Source: Pseudoips prasinana
Lineage: Eukaryota > Arthropoda > Insecta > Lepidoptera > Nolidae
DNA: 64,000 nt
Direction of reading: 5' to 3'
Assembly: GCA_951640165.1 (NCBI GenBank)
Contig: OX621253.1
Span: 32,681,969-32,745,968, forward strand
This document shows, piece by piece, positions 19,740 to 31,021 of the stretch (positions are counted from its first letter, which is position 1; each line of letters begins with the position of its first letter). The translations under genes and the position numbers were made by a program. A model generated the notes under the pieces. The model was not told the DNA's origin. It ran no database searches and was given only the letters and a program-made list of their open reading frames with translations.

Positions 19740-19820
19740 GACTGGACTGTTGGTCTAGTGTTTAGTGACTCTGACTGGTAAGCCAGAGGTCGTAGGTTCG
19801 ATTCCCACCCGGGACAATTT
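19740..19820 (+). repeat. tRNA-like SINE head
   Basis: TGTTGGTCTAGTGTTTAGTG resembles an A-box region and AGGTTCGATTCCCACCCGGG a B box, about 45 bp apart, followed by a T-rich stretch. Probably a SINE head cut from its body; a tRNA pseudogene is the alternative. Confidence 0.6.
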
Positions 19821-20224
19821 TTTTCTGATTTTCTTTCTTTGTGATAAAAGTACAGGGCAAGTCACTAGTATTTAATATTTCGTTTTTAATTTCATTATAA
19901 TTATATATCGAAGAAACAACTGACATTATGTATGAAAACTTCGCTAATAATACCTAGTTAAAATAATAACTTTGTATTTTAATTATAATGAATTTGTGTA
20001 TTATCAAATGCTTCAATAATATTTAAATAATATCCGTAAACCACTATTTATTAGAAAAGCCAAAAAAAAATCTCATTTTTTGTGTAATGTCATTCTATTA
20101 CGCAATCATAAAAAAAATCTGAAGTCAGGTGTCTACATTTCCACATACTCGTAACATTGGCAGTATTGATAAAAAAAATTCGATTTCGTTACTTAAAAAA
20201 TTATATTCATGTACGTTTACACAT

Positions 20225-20450
20225 CCGCCGCGCGCCGTGTAAAATTCACGTTAGTTACCACCCAAGGTACAAATGTCAAAAGGGTCTTTGAAGTTCGTTC
20301 CTACCTAGGTTCTTGCGGATGTAAACTTCGCCAGAACCTAGCTAGCCTAGCTGATTGTTTTATTTGCTAATCGGTAACCACCCTCGGTCAAGGTTCAAAT
20401 GCTAAAGGGGACGACCTCTGGCACGGGCCACTTTGTTTTTTATTGAACGT
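20225..20450. repeat. GC-richer segment with B-box-like motif
   Basis: The segment contains CGCCGCGCGCCGTGTAAAAT and AAGGTTCAAATGCTAAAGGG, and near 20340 AACCTAGCTAGCCTAGCTG. It may be a degraded SINE or LINE; I cannot assign it. Confidence 0.25.
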
Positions 20451-20574
20451 ACTCGACTGCTTGAGGTCCCACTTGCTTGTATTTTCCTGTAAAGCAGTAT
20501 AAACCTCATAGACTACCACGTTACGTTATAGAAAGAATCAAACTAAACATTTTAATACATTAATTTATTTTTCG

Positions 20575-20735
20575 TCATCATCATATCAGCCGATAGACAC
20601 CCACTACTGGACAAAGGCCTCCCCCCAAGATCTCCACAATTGCCGGTCTTGAGCTATCCACATCCAGCGACTTCCAGCGCCCCTCACAAGATCATCGGTC
20701 CATCTTGTAGGGGGCCTGCCCACGCTGCGTCTTCC
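20575..20735 (-). pseudogene. RTE-like LINE ORF2 C-terminus
   Basis: The minus strand reads RRSVGRPPTRWTDDLVRGAG, SRWMWIAQDRQLWRSWGEAF and VQ. The GRPPTRW.DDL...AG..W...A.DR..W...GEA block is the standard end of RTE-type LINE proteins. It is open over about 42 codons and followed by a GATGATGAC-like tail on the minus strand. No catalytic domain remains. Confidence 0.85.
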
Positions 20736-20749
20736 GGCATTATTTTTAA

Positions 20750-21500
20750 TACATAAATAATCAGTACAAAAATACGTGACTGATACCTGATACTCTACAA
20801 GGCAGTTTACCAATTACATATGTGCCTATAGCCCACGACAACCTCATATATCATCCGACGGATTATTTGCCGATGAAGTTGTATAAAAAATGAATCTATC
20901 CCAACAATAATTCATTCCAAACCCTGTCCTATCGTGTAGGTAATTTTCTTTCATAACCTACCCACAATATCTATTTATTATTACCGAAACAATCCATCTA
21001 TCTCCCAAACCTAAAACCAAGAGTTCTATTAAATAAACGTGTCCACTGACAAATCACGGCCATGTCAGCGAGAATGTAGGGGAGAGGGGGTGATTGATGT
21101 CCAAGGACCCTCGTCTATCCCCCACTGTCTCCCGAGCATAAAGAAAAGTAATCTTGAAACGTTTTGGTACATGATTGGGTTATTTTTTTTGGTTTTCACA
21201 TGTTGGGTTCGAATTAAGTGTAGTTTGTTGTGGTAAATAGATGATGGTGGAGTCAGTTTATATTAACCTGATATTTCATTTTGTAAGATGAGAAAAGTAT
21301 ATCGTAAAATAACAGCCTTGATTTTATCGAACCATTTGTGTATTATTAGTTAACCTTTATTTGTTTAAATCATTGGGTAAATACCCTTCATAAAACTGAT
21401 GATTAGTTAGTATATATGCAAACTTCGTATAACTATTTCTTATTTTTGTGTGAATACTTTAAATTTAAAACATAAATGTTATTAATTATTGAACCAAATT
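20750..21500. other. No recognisable feature
   Basis: Short frames of 65-69 codons have no motif. No repeats matched. Confidence 0.35.
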
Positions 21501-21512
21501 AATAAATAAAAC

Positions 21513-21625
21513 TGTCGGTCCCGGTTGTTGTCATTTGAGAACAGTCGGTAAGCCATTTCAGAGGCTTACTGGGTGGCATTCAACGACTCTGATACCAGGG
21601 TAACCACTGCCTATACGATAAAGAA
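21513..21625 (+). repeat. 3' half of the 5S-like SINE family
   Basis: CTGTCGGTCCCGGTTGTTGT ... GAGGCTTACTGGGTGGC ... GGTAACCACTGCC. It shares order and length with 17337-17455. Confidence 0.65.
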
Positions 21626-21789
21626 AGAAAGAATAAAACAAAACCGAAAGAAAACGTAAAAGCATGATTACGCCGTTTTCTTTAGTTTTTTTTTTGTTTT
21701 TAACTTAAAATATAAATTTAATACAGATCTTAATTCCCTCTAGTATTACTTGTGTGTTTAATATGACGAGATTATGACAAGAGTTATAA

Positions 21790-21985
21790 AATAAATAAAA
21801 TAAAAAGGTTTTTATTCACGTAGACTTTGAAAAGCGCTTGTAAATAGTCAGAACACGTTTGTAGTAATATAGTTGTATACATTATTATTTCTAGTAACAT
21901 AGATATTTAGGTACAAATTGTATAAAAACATTTATAAAATTTATTTTATTATAGCATTGATATTTAGCTAGTTATTTTACTAGCA
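21790..21985 (-). repeat. LINE-G 3' end
   Basis: The minus strand ends with the GTCTACGTGAATAAAAACC block and a TTTTATTT tail, preceded by TACTACAAAC and CTAAATATC blocks. 5'-truncated copy, about 195 bp. Confidence 0.75.
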
Positions 21986-21989
21986 TAAA

Positions 21990-23350
21990 AGAATTAAAAT
22001 TAAAACAATATATTTTGACTTATATGTGTATTTTTATACATTGTCATGTTGATTTAATTTTAATATATTTCCGGCATTTTCTACCAAAAATGACAAAATT
22101 AAAACTACGGAACTGCCAATTTTCTTACTGGTACACATATTAATTGTATCAATCTAACGCATATGTTTGCCAATATATCGTCCAAATAAACCTCTCCATC
22201 ACTCTCGGGGTTTGCAAAAAATCGACGAAACCCCAACCCACATAGAAATGAAAGTGTAGACGTGCTTGATTGTTAAGCCCAATATTAGGCAAGATATGTT
22301 TTCAAGAATAAAGTACGCATCGGTGGCCGTGTGTTTTCCGTTTTTAGTTTTCTTAAATGCTATAAATTTATTAATAATTTAATGTTTTATGACGAAATAA
22401 TGTAGTTAGCAATACTGCACACATATATAAGTAAGTGTTAACAAAATAAATTATACTAATATGATAAATATCAGTACAATGCCATTTTTTCTAACGTATT
22501 AACGCCATATCAGAAATTCAGATTCACTAAAGATTTTGGCACCCCCACAGTTATGTACACCATTTCTACCATTTTTACTGATCTTTGGCCAAAATCCTAT
22601 ATGTGGTAAAGTAGGGAAACAAATGGTTTGTGTTTCACTAAGAAATTGGGGAAGCCAGGACCAATGAAGGAAAGATTTAATGTGCTCCCTGAAGTGAAGA
22701 ATTGGCTACTGAACCGAAAACTACTGCAGTCAAGTAAAAAAGACGTTGTAAATGCATTCAAATATAGTATCAAAGTTTAATATTTCAAGAAAGGTGTTAA
22801 AAGCAGTTGATATTATGTAATAATAATCAATTAAAGTTAAAACAAATTTATTATTCATTTTTATAGTAATTACTTGTATCATGAAAGTCCTACTCGTTTT
22901 ATAAAGCCCCACAAATTTTTGATTGATTCTTGAATTGTAGTTCAATTGCGAAGTGGGTAATTTATATTCATAGCTTCCAAACTGCTTTACGCTTTTAGTT
23001 TCATGAAGATCTATTTAAGTAATAAGTTAGAGTTAACTGGGCAGGACTGGAACATGGGCGAGGCAAATAGCTAAAATATGAGTGGGTTTTCATTCGTTCT
23101 TCATACATATTTTGAGCTTTACCGCACGACCATCTTCCCATGCTTCCATCCACACGTCCATGGCCAAGCACTAAAGGTTTTTAACGGTTACGTCCAATAT
23201 TTAAAAAAATATATTTTGCTTTATTAGGTTTACCAACAATAATTTTATAAAAGCTCATGTTGAACATCATATGTAAGTAACTATTACAGTATAACTAGTT
23301 ACTTATAGGTAAACTTCACAGGTACGAAATTATTCGTAGAATTAAACACA
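21990..23350. other. Anonymous AT-rich DNA
   Basis: No recognised gene, SINE, Helitron or LINE. The 71-codon minus-strand frame at 22730-22945 is Asn/Ile/Tyr-rich as expected by chance. Confidence 0.4.
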
Positions 23351-23357
23351 TCTAATC

Positions 23358-23605
23358 AGCATAACAGCTGTAAAATGTCCACTGCTGGACATAAGCCTCA
23401 CCCAAGAATCATCTTGGGGGATATGCCATAATTGCCACGCTTGGCAGACGGGTTGCCGATCGTAGTATGATGTTCATAGTACTCAAAGAGATGCCGCTGC
23501 CCGTCCTCTGGCAGACAGTCCCTCGGGTCGACATCTACGACCCCCACGGGATGAGATGGGGTGATGATATTCTGTCTGATATTCTCGTGTCGTCATCACA
23601 CAGCT
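23358..23605 (+). mobile_element. Repeat D, near-complete copy
   Basis: Order: GCATAACAGCTGTAAAATGT, CCACTGCTGGACATAAGCC, GATATGCCATAATTGCCACG, GACGGGTTGCCGATCGTAG, TGCCCGTCCTCTGGCAGACA and GATGAGATGGGGTGATGATA. The copy at 34240-34501 has an 11-bp target duplication and a GATGAT tail, so this is a retroposed element. No Pol III boxes are obvious, so it may be a truncated LINE 3' end rather than a SINE. Confidence 0.7.
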
Positions 23606-23609
23606 AACA

Positions 23610-24430
23610 CATCTATCTTAGTTCTACTTTACTTAGATAATCTTAACTTAGTCAACATAATTGCAATATTTGGGTAAGCACAATATAAAATATATTATGT
23701 ATTTATACTTTTTGTAATTATCATGGTATCTTCATCTTCATAGTAATGTTTTCCCACAATATATTAAAGATACGTTCTCTTGAACAAGAAATGTTGAAGA
23801 AATTATTAAACAGTCAGCTCCTTTATCAAGTTCAAAACTCAGTTCATGAGGCAGTCACATCACATATTATATTTCTCGACTTACTAATACATAAAGATCA
23901 GAATTGCCACATCACGTTCGCAATATCATTCATCACGGAACCAATTTCCGCCTGTTGATACAGTGCCCTTAGAAGTTGATATATCACCTTTTTAGAGCAT
24001 TATTGGGATTTTCGAGATTTGTTCGGAGGTTAACGTTAAGTTGGGATGTAGAATGTATAACTTAACGTTTAAGTTCTTTTATTATGTTTCTAAATATAAG
24101 ACAAACAAACTAGTGTAGGCAAATTGTAAAAATACATAAAAGACGGTTTCTATTTTAAGATTGATATTAAAACGTTTTTAATTACACGTATAGCATAATA
24201 CGTACTTAGTCTCCCCTATTATTTCATATCCCATGTTATTATTACTTGTAAATTAATAATCTAATATGCTGCGCTGTGCTTTGGTATCGATGTAATGCCC
24301 TCTCCAATAATAAATCGGACAAGCAGCTCGTTTCTTCAAACGTAGAGCAATAGTTGTACAAAACGTCCCCATAAATCGACTTCTCATGCGTCTGTCTCCA
24401 CATCAATAACCCTCTGAACCAAGTTACGTA
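23610..24430. other. No recognisable feature
   Basis: The 70-codon frame at 23746 and the 64-codon minus frame at 24242 have no motifs. Otherwise AT-rich. Confidence 0.35.
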
Positions 24431-24555
24431 CTCCAATGGGTTTGATTCTGGTAATGGTACCCTCTATGTTATTTAGATTGTAGTTTTATTTGCTAGACGG
24501 ATTGAGCCCGCGCTTTCTTAATTCACTGGTGAAGCAGTGAATCTCTTAGGCAGTA
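24430..24555 (-). repeat. Repeat L, 5' part
   Basis: TTTAGATTGTAGTTTTATTT and GGTGAAGCAGTGAATC match 61330-61415 in the same orientation. Confidence 0.55.
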
Positions 24556-24657
24556 AGTATTCAAAATTAAAATACAATATTATATATGTATTTGAGAAAT
24601 TGACTTAAATTAAAACTCACATTTTTTTTCGTTTTTTTTTAATACAACTAGCACTAG

Positions 24658-24832
24658 GAAATGTAATCCCTGTGTCGCGGTGTACTTTACAAACATATAA
24701 TAGACGGACACAAATCACATCCAGACTCAGAACAACTATTCATGGGTCACACAAATAGTTGTCCGAACCCGTGACACGAAGCGGCGAGGCGACTGTCTTA
24801 GGCGCTGCGCCACACGTGCAGTCCTACCTATT
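24658..24832 (-). mobile_element. SINE-A copy
   Basis: Minus-strand copy. The complements of the A box (CGCTGCGCCACACGTGCAG) and of the body (TAATAGACGGACACAAATCA) are clear. The B-box region is shortened (GTCCGAACCCGTGACACGA). Degraded relative to 18868. Confidence 0.8.
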
Positions 24833-24839
24833 ACACTTC

Positions 24840-25250
24840 CTAGTCCTTTACCTATTATACTTTATTTGCTAAAAACCAAAGTCCAAAAATTATAACACTA
24901 AATGAATTTAATTTAAATCATCGCATCGACCAGAAATTTACGAGCAATATATTTGGAACGAGGTCTATTGGTGACATAGTACCGACGAAATTGGCACATA
25001 AGTTAGCCCGAACGCCAATGGACAGTCAACGCTGGCAATTGAACCTCTATTCAGTATCGATTTCCGCTGCTGAATCGATTCTTGTGTTCGTGATTTAGAA
25101 TTCCACTGCTTTGAAGATACTGTTTCGCAGTAAGATCGTTCTTGGAAGATGTTTTGGTTTTTGATTCGAATATATTTCACTGTCCAGTAACAAAGTACTA
25201 TCTTTCTTCGGGAAAATGATTGTTTGATTCATTGCAGTTGAGCTACACAG
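24840..25250. other. No recognisable feature
   Basis: AT-rich with no motif-bearing frame. Confidence 0.35.
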
Positions 25251-25255
25251 TTGTA

Positions 25256-25390
25256 CAGACGCCAGCACATCCAGCTACCCCAATCTGTCAAATTTATTAT
25301 ATAGATTTGCAACTTTATCACAAAAGCATAAGGTTCACTTTCAATTGGGGAAATTGGACAGATTGGGGTAGCTTGATGTGCTGGCGTCTG
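25256..25390. mobile_element. MITE-F copy 1
   Basis: 135 bp with ~40-bp terminal inverted repeats starting CAGACGCCAGCACATCCAGC and ending with the complement; TA lies on each side. The middle holds AAGCATAAGGTTCACTTTC. Four copies lie in this window. A TA target duplication points to the Tc1/mariner superfamily. No coding. Confidence 0.85.
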
Positions 25391-25454
25391 TACATGTGCT
25401 TCCCCTTTGAAGTATTACTTACAGTGGCTGTCATTATTATCGTATATGCCTCCG

Positions 25455-25515
25455 AATCATACCTTAGGGCAGGCCTATGTCCTAAGGGCGTCTTTTGGCT
25501 GATATGATGATGACA
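25455..25515 (+). repeat. RTE-type LINE tail fragment
   Basis: GGCCTATGTCCTAAGGGCGT then TTTTGGCTGATATGATGATG. It matches the tail module at 48640. Confidence 0.55.
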
Positions 25516-25544
25516 TAATTAATACCTTTATTATTTAATAAAAG

Positions 25545-25648
25545 CAAAAGACGTGTGCAAAGATCGTGACAAATGGAAATCCGTTGTCTCTGCCTACCCC
25601 TCTGGGAAACACGCGTGAGTCTATGTATGTATGTATGTATTATTTAAT
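25545..25648 (+). pseudogene. LINE 3' end, DRDKW family
   Basis: GTGACAAATGGAAATCCGTT and TACCCCTCTGGGAAACACGC, then a TGTATGTATGTATGTAT tail. It translates like the module at 4824 and ends at TGA before the tail. Confidence 0.65.
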
Positions 25649-25669
25649 ACACTTTTTTACGCTAACCGT

Positions 25670-25815
25670 CTTAAAAGCCCTTCCCCAGGGATATCCACAT
25701 TGGCTGGCCTTACGCTACCTACATCCAGCGACACTCCGCGACCTTTGCAAGATCTTCGGTTCACTGTATGGAGGGCCAGATCACACTGCGTCTTCTGATT
25801 TATTCAGTTATCTTT
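25670..25815 (-). pseudogene. RTE-like LINE C-terminal remnant
   Basis: The minus-strand complement of ACCTACATCCAGCGACACTC and TTTGCAAGATCTTCGGTTCA parallels 20606-20735 block by block. The reading frame is broken. Confidence 0.65.
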
Positions 25816-25826
25816 AATACCTCTCG

Positions 25827-26007
25827 ATATATTTGTGTGATGAGCACGAATATTTGTTTCTGAGTCATGGATGTTTTCTATGTATATAAGTATTTATCTA
25901 TCTATATAAGTATGTATATCGTCGCCTGGTACCCATAGTACAAGCTTGCTTAGTTTGGGGCTAGGATGATCTGTGTGACATTGTCCCTAGATATTATTAT
26001 TATTATA
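25827..26007 (+). mobile_element. SINE-C, 5'-truncated
   Basis: Begins inside the body (GTGTGATGAGCACGAATATT), continues GACTCATGGATG... to GATCTGTGTGACATTGTCCC and an ATATTATTATTATTAT tail. The tRNA-like head is absent. Confidence 0.75.
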
Positions 26008-26009
26008 TC

Positions 26010-26460
26010 CTTTGTCAGATCAGGAAATAACGCGAACATTTTCTAAAACCTTTAAATTTTATACGGTCCGCAAATTCGTCGCGATACTTTAAAATCGTCG
26101 CAAGACTTTGTTCGATCGATTCTAACGTTACTTTAAACGAATTCCGATGTTCCGAATCGTTATTCGATTGTACTTTAATGTATTCAAATAAGATCTTGTG
26201 GTGCAAACGAGCTATATACGTTTATCTACGTTTTAATGCTGATGTAGTGCTCGATCTATTATGTCTGATTATTGGAGACCGATCGATACGAAGTGATATA
26301 AGCAACATAGGTATAAGGTTTACTTTCCACGACCAACAAGTTCAAGTTAGTGAAAATAGAAAGAGAGAAAGAAAGAGTAATTAAATTTAAATTTGATAGC
26401 ATTATTCGCAATGCAAAGCGTTTATCTTATTTCAAAAATGGGAAATCATAAATTTAATCA
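26010..26460. other. No recognisable feature
   Basis: Two short frames (63 and 68 codons) on opposite strands overlap at 26178-26206; neither has motifs. Confidence 0.35.
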
Positions 26461-26464
26461 TCCG

Positions 26465-26545
26465 GCGGGTCTCGAACCTTCACCATCTACCAATCCGGGG
26501 TAGGCGCTCTGCGTTAAGCTACGAACGATACACGCTGGCTGATCA
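26465..26545 (-). repeat. tRNA-like sequence (SINE head or tRNA pseudogene)
   Basis: The minus strand carries CGTAGCTTAACGCAGAGCGC (A-box-like) and AAGGTTCGAGACCCGCCGG (B box), about 35 bp apart. I cannot pair a full cloverleaf with confidence. Confidence 0.5.
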
Positions 26546-26559
26546 AATTTAGGATTCCC

Positions 26560-27400
26560 TTGCTAACACTCTTCCGGAGGATGTAGGTATTATCTATCAG
26601 TTTTTTGTTTTCTAGTAACATGGCATTTTGAGATTAGAAAGAGTAATGTTTAGTACATCACTGTAAGGGCATGAGAGAGAGGTGCGAGCACATATTTTCT
26701 ATCTCCCTTCGTCTCATAGCTGTTTGAAGTTTTACTTCAGTCTTGTGGTCTAAAACACACTACGTATATTTAATTTTATTTATTATCGTTTTCATTTTCA
26801 CTTTCCAAGACTCTATTGTGTCAGTATATGAAGTTTAGGAAAAATCTAAAGAAACATCTCACGTTTTCTTGAGCACACAACAACGCTATACAATATAAAA
26901 CCATAAAGTCTTTGTGGAGTGCAAACCTCTTAGAATCCTTTATTCAAATCCGGCAGAATCCGCTTTCATACAATACATATGAGTTCATGAATTTGTTCGC
27001 GCCTCGAGTTTGGGACTACAAATATTTGTAGTTCTATGTATTATGCTAACTTATTCATTCCCCCTTGCTTTGAAGTTTGAAGGTCGAGTTTAGAAATATT
27101 CATTTTTGCAATGGCTACAAAATATATTTATGTGGATTAATTTCTAAACAGGAGATTCTAATTTCGACCATGAGATCAGACATAATAATAATATTGAATT
27201 TTTACCATAGTGTTCAGCATTCTGTCGCGATGTAGTGAAATAGACCTAAAAGTAGGTCGCGAACTATTATTTATAATTATAAATAACGCTTTTGACTATA
27301 ACTTAAACAAGTTTGCTAAGTAACTTAATCATTGCTTATTTTTAAATTATTAAATACAAATCAAAGATTTAAATTATAACATGTACCAATAATTAATAAT
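26560..27400. other. Mostly anonymous; one repeat
   Basis: 26668-26755 is an inverted copy of the GAGA-rich repeat at 6025-6115. The remainder is AT-rich without recognisable features. Confidence 0.4.
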
Positions 27401-27408
27401 AATTATAT

Positions 27409-27651
27409 CTAGGGACATTATTCACACACAGCCATCAGATCCCAAACTAAGCTGAGCTTGTACTATGGAAACCAGACAACTGACTACATATACTTCTTTT
27501 CTTTTATAAATACATAGTTATATAGATAATTACACCTAGACTCAGGACAAATAGACATGTTCATGAACACAAATATCTGTACTGGGTGGGAATCAAACCC
27601 ACGACCTGCGGCGTGAAAGGCTAACCTATCAACTACGCCAACTGGCCCGTC
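27409..27651 (-). mobile_element. SINE-B, near-complete copy
   Basis: Reading on the plus strand: tail (TAATAATTATA), AGGGACATTATTCACACACA, ACTATGGAAACCAGACAACT, body, B-box complement (GGTGGGAATCAAACCCACGA) and head end (CAACTGGCCCGTCAAGTT). The tRNA-derived head is intact in length. Confidence 0.8.
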
Positions 27652-27655
27652 AAGT

Positions 27656-27722
27656 TAATTATATTACTATAAACATGTCTTGACTACTAAAAACGCTTTA
27701 TTAAAATCTACGTGAATAATAT
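27656..27722 (+). repeat. LINE-G 3' end, short
   Basis: ATATTACTATAAACATGTCT... AAATCTACGTGAATAATATCC resembles the last ~65 bp of LINE-G. Confidence 0.55.
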
Positions 27723-27882
27723 CCATTGTTTATCCGTTAGGCCAAACAAAACAGTCTATTTTTCAGGCTAGGCTCGCTTTAACTGCTTCGCCGGACAATG
27801 TTTCAATCAGGGCGTTTGAAAGTTACGTAAAGTTTATTGTTGTTTAGTTCACTAACACTGCGTGGTTAAGCTCGTCTATGTA

Positions 27883-28020
27883 TAGACGCCAGCACATTAA
27901 GCTACCCCAATCCGTCAAATTTCCGCTATTGAAAGTGAACCTTATGCTTTTCTGATACAGTTGAAAATCTATAAACTAAATTTGACAGATTGGTGTAGCT
28001 GGATGTGCTGGCGGCGTCTG
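27883..28020. mobile_element. MITE-F copy 2
   Basis: Inverted repeats TAGACGCCAGCACATTAAGC and the complement of GATGTGCTGGCGGCGTCTG, flanked by TA on both sides. A 3-bp GGC duplication lies near the right end. Confidence 0.8.
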
Positions 28021-28089
28021 TACATGCTTCTCTACCACAAATGGTTTGTTTCGTTTCTGTTTGCAATATAGAGAATATGGGATTTAGCG

Positions 28090-28365
28090 GTTGAAACGCT
28101 CATAGCCAGCTGATGGTCTCACCGCACCGGTCCGTAAGTGATTGGCAAGGTTAAGTGAATAAAGTCGCGGTCAGTCCATAGATGGGTGACCGCTAAATTG
28201 GTTTAATTTCTGAGCATCTCCGTGCTTCGGAGGGTACCTTAATCTGTCGGTCCCGGTTGTAGATATTAGGTAACAGTCTTTAAGCCATGACAGAGGCCTA
28301 ATGGGCGGCTTCAACACCTCCGACACTGGGTAACAGGTAACCACTGCCCATACGATAAGTAAGTA
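28090..28365 (+). mobile_element. 5S-rRNA-like SINE
   Basis: 28148-28193 contains GGTTAAG, GCGGTCAGT and GATGGGTGACCGC in the order and spacing of the 5S rRNA 3' half with its internal promoter region. A 3' body follows (GTCGGTCCCGGTTGTAGATA, GGTAACCACTGCCCATACGA) with an AAGTAAGTAAG tail. The body alone occurs at 17337 and 21513, and a worn copy at 38310. 5S-headed SINEs (SINE3 class) are known; the assignment here is by eye. Confidence 0.65.
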
Positions 28366-28369
28366 AGAG

Positions 28370-28612
28370 GTTCCCAAAAGATGAACACAATTTATTGCAG
28401 GGTCTTAATCTAGAAAGCATAGTTTACCAAACGTTTATGTTCGGGAAATTTTAATAGGACTTCTTAGTAATTAATTAGAGATTCATAATATACAAAAATA
28501 GGTTTAATTGCCAAAAAAGTCAAGGTACATTGCGTAGCACAATATTGGTCTTATCTTAAAACCCTGGGATAAAAGTGAGGAATACGTATAAATATAGCAG
28601 TTTAGGAATAGT
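28370..28612. other. No recognisable feature
   Basis: AT-rich spacer between the 5S-like SINE and repeat D. Confidence 0.35.
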
Positions 28613-28615
28613 TCT

Positions 28616-28772
28616 TCATCATCATAATTATGACAGCCGAATGTTGTCTACAGCGGGACAAAATCATCCCCTAAGAATCTTGCCATCATCGTCACGCTTG
28701 GCAGATGGAATGGCAATCGAGATGCTATCGCCCATTTTCTGGAAAATATTCCCTTGAGACGATTTCTACTGC
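28616..28772 (+). repeat. Repeat D, degenerate
   Basis: CATAATTATGACAGCCGAAT... CGTCACGCTTGGCAGATGGA... follows repeat D order; the 3' part is missing. Confidence 0.6.
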
Positions 28773-28905
28773 CCCCGGTTCCCCGGGACATGCCTGAGCT
28801 TCACCGCTCAGTGTCATTTCATTGTGTGCCACTGTTGATCCTGGCTTACAGGAGTTGCAGTGGTGGGTAAGAGGGAGGGACTAATACCCGATGAAAAACA
28901 AAAAA
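28773..28905 (+). repeat. Repeat N copy
   Basis: GAGCTTCACCGCTCAGTGTC, ATTTCATTGTGTGCCACTGT and AGTGGTGGGTAAGAGGGAGG recur at 34003-34122. The family is unassigned. Confidence 0.6.
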
Positions 28906-29727
28906 AATGCCCCGACGGGGAGCAAATATTCTTATGAGCTATAAATCTACACACATATAATGTGCAATATAAATAGTGTACGTAACCAACTAAGTTATAT
29001 ATTTACTACATACTTTACAGCAAGCAGCAAAATTATCCTATAGTGCAGACGTTATAGGACTCCAGCACTTTTAATGTTCTCTTAAGGGTTCTAGTTTTTG
29101 CTGCATCGCTTATAATAGCAAGCATGGAGTTAGTTGGGCCTTATAGTATATCTCCTCCTATACATTAACTTATAGTTACTTATAGGCCGAAATTAAAGGT
29201 CAAATATAAGCTTGGGTGACCTATAAAAGTATCGCGAGGGCGTAAACGCACTCAAGAGCAGATAAACTGGTAAGCTATGCTTATAACTACTAACAAGAAA
29301 CATTATAGAACCACTATAAGTAAAGTACACCAATAAGAGTGATAAACAGAACTAAACATTCTGGATACTATTTGCATTTATTACTTGGTTTTATAAGGGT
29401 TTATAAATTTACTTTACAGAACAATTATCAGTAAAATGGAGCGGTTATATAGTGGTATATACCAATATCGTTATAATCTTAACACGCTTATAAAGGTTTA
29501 ATATAATATACTTAGTATCCAAAACTATATCCGTGGTGACCTGAACAAGAAAACATTGGTTTGTAGTGGTCTTGCAAATTCTGTTATAGTCTCAGTACGG
29601 ATATTTTGATTTTGTTGAATCGTAGAAATATGAGAAGGTTCCGTACAAAATTGTTATTGTGAAAATTTAAGACAAAATGTTTATTTTAATGATTCTGCAC
29701 GAAAAAACGTTTAATCGATAAAAGCAA

Positions 29728-29886
29728 TTTTAAATGTACACTTGGAAGATTGTGTTAGTGAGGAACCTGTACAAGAAGATGAATGCGATATTGAAAACTA
29801 TTCCAATTTTCAACTACATAGCGATCTTAGAAAATGGGCTGTAGAATACAATACGACATGCGGCATTCATTTTTTTATTAGAAATG
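29728..29886 (+). pseudogene. Exon-like fragment with LRKWAVEYN motif
   Basis: The frame reads ILNVHLEDCVSEEPVQEDEC, then DIENYSNFQLHSDLRKWAVE and YNTTCGIHFF before a stop. An acidic stretch followed by LR.WA...N resembles N-terminal segments of accessory proteins carried by insect DNA transposons, where the LR.WA..YN.T segment precedes a short helical repeat. It is truncated. Identification is tentative. Confidence 0.35.
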
Positions 29887-30004
29887 TTGAATAAATGTAT
29901 TTGTTTCAAATTCTTCAAGTTCTCTTAGATCTCTTATAACATGTCTACATCTACGTCTTAATGTACGAGTTTAATTCATTGTGAATCTCTCTTCGACACA
30001 GCAC

Positions 30005-30375
30005 TCAGCACATGTTAGTTTGTATTTCATAAAGTGCATTTTGATTTGGTATGATGGTTATAATGTCTTCTTTGATTGACTTTACTTCATGTTGAAGTTG
30101 TGGAATTTGACCAACCTCGACAGGCTGTATTTGGTTATCCGTGTTGTAAAGAACGCAATGTTGAGCATTTAAACTGACATCTGACAGTGTTTCTTCTGCT
30201 TCTGTTATGACAAGTTGAGGGTTTTGCGCGACAAAAGAAGATACAGGTAAAATTGCTGAACCGGATTGAATGGTAGCCGAGTTTTGTTGTAAATAAAGTG
30301 ATCTTGTAGTATTTGAACGAGTATCTTCTCGAGAGACCGTTGGCATCTCACTAATTTGGTCTTGATCACGATTCT
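30005..30375 (-). CDS. Unidentified exon-like ORF in the DNA transposon
   Basis: A minus-strand frame of about 124 codons begins after a good 3' splice site (TTTATTGTTTCACAG at about 30376) with NRDQDQISEMPTVSRED and ends QNALYEIQTNMC. The 143-codon frame that starts upstream in MKYFLLLFLCF is therefore probably intron, not a signal peptide. The C-terminal part, LQHEVKSIKEDIITI, looks coiled-coil. This pattern fits the tail of a transposon accessory protein but no domain is recognised. It lies head-on to the plus-strand fragment at 29728. Confidence 0.4.
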
Positions 30376-31021
30376 GTGAAACAATAAACCAAGTTAGCAA
30401 GGGAAAGCACAAAAATAGAAGTAGAAAATATTTCAATTAATTTTTAAAGCTCGAAAATCCCTTTTAGTTATAAAGCTATCGACGTCCAGAAACATTACCA
30501 TTTTCACACCTGACACCTAAACAAAAATATGAAAATAAGACATCGGTACCTAATAACAACATAGAGTAACATTACAATATTTGCGGAACTCTAATTCCAA
30601 ACAATATGGCCAAGCAATAGTTCTGATATTTACCATTTTTAAACAAAGTACGCCTATAACGGTTTGTTAATGTATTTGGGAAGACCAAGTTTGTCAAGAT
30701 GGCGACTTTTCGTTGTATGTCTTACTGAAACCAACATTATTTTAAAATTCAACTTAATGAAAACGTGAATTTCGAGGGGCGCTTAAAAATTTTGACAAAA
30801 AACTTATTACACTTCACCGAAAATATACCTGCGCCATGCACATTCAAACACGGCTTCACTTATTGTTAACTAACACCCTACTCTTATTCTAGATAATATT
30901 TATTATAAAAATATAATAACTTACCTTTATCAATATTAATTAATCTTTACAAATGTGCATAGCAACATTCACCAATTCACATCAGTTTGTATGAGCTTGT
31001 AAGATATTCACAGTGTACGTT

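Noticed and set aside
26465..26545. Functional tRNA gene
   Set aside because: A and B boxes are present but I could not pair a full cloverleaf; SINE head or pseudogene is safer.
30376..30436. A signal-peptide-like start (MKYFLLLFLCFPLL) on the frame at 30005-30436
   Set aside because: The T/C-rich stretch ends in TTTCACAG right before NRDQDQ, a good 3' splice acceptor, so the hydrophobic start is more likely translated intron.
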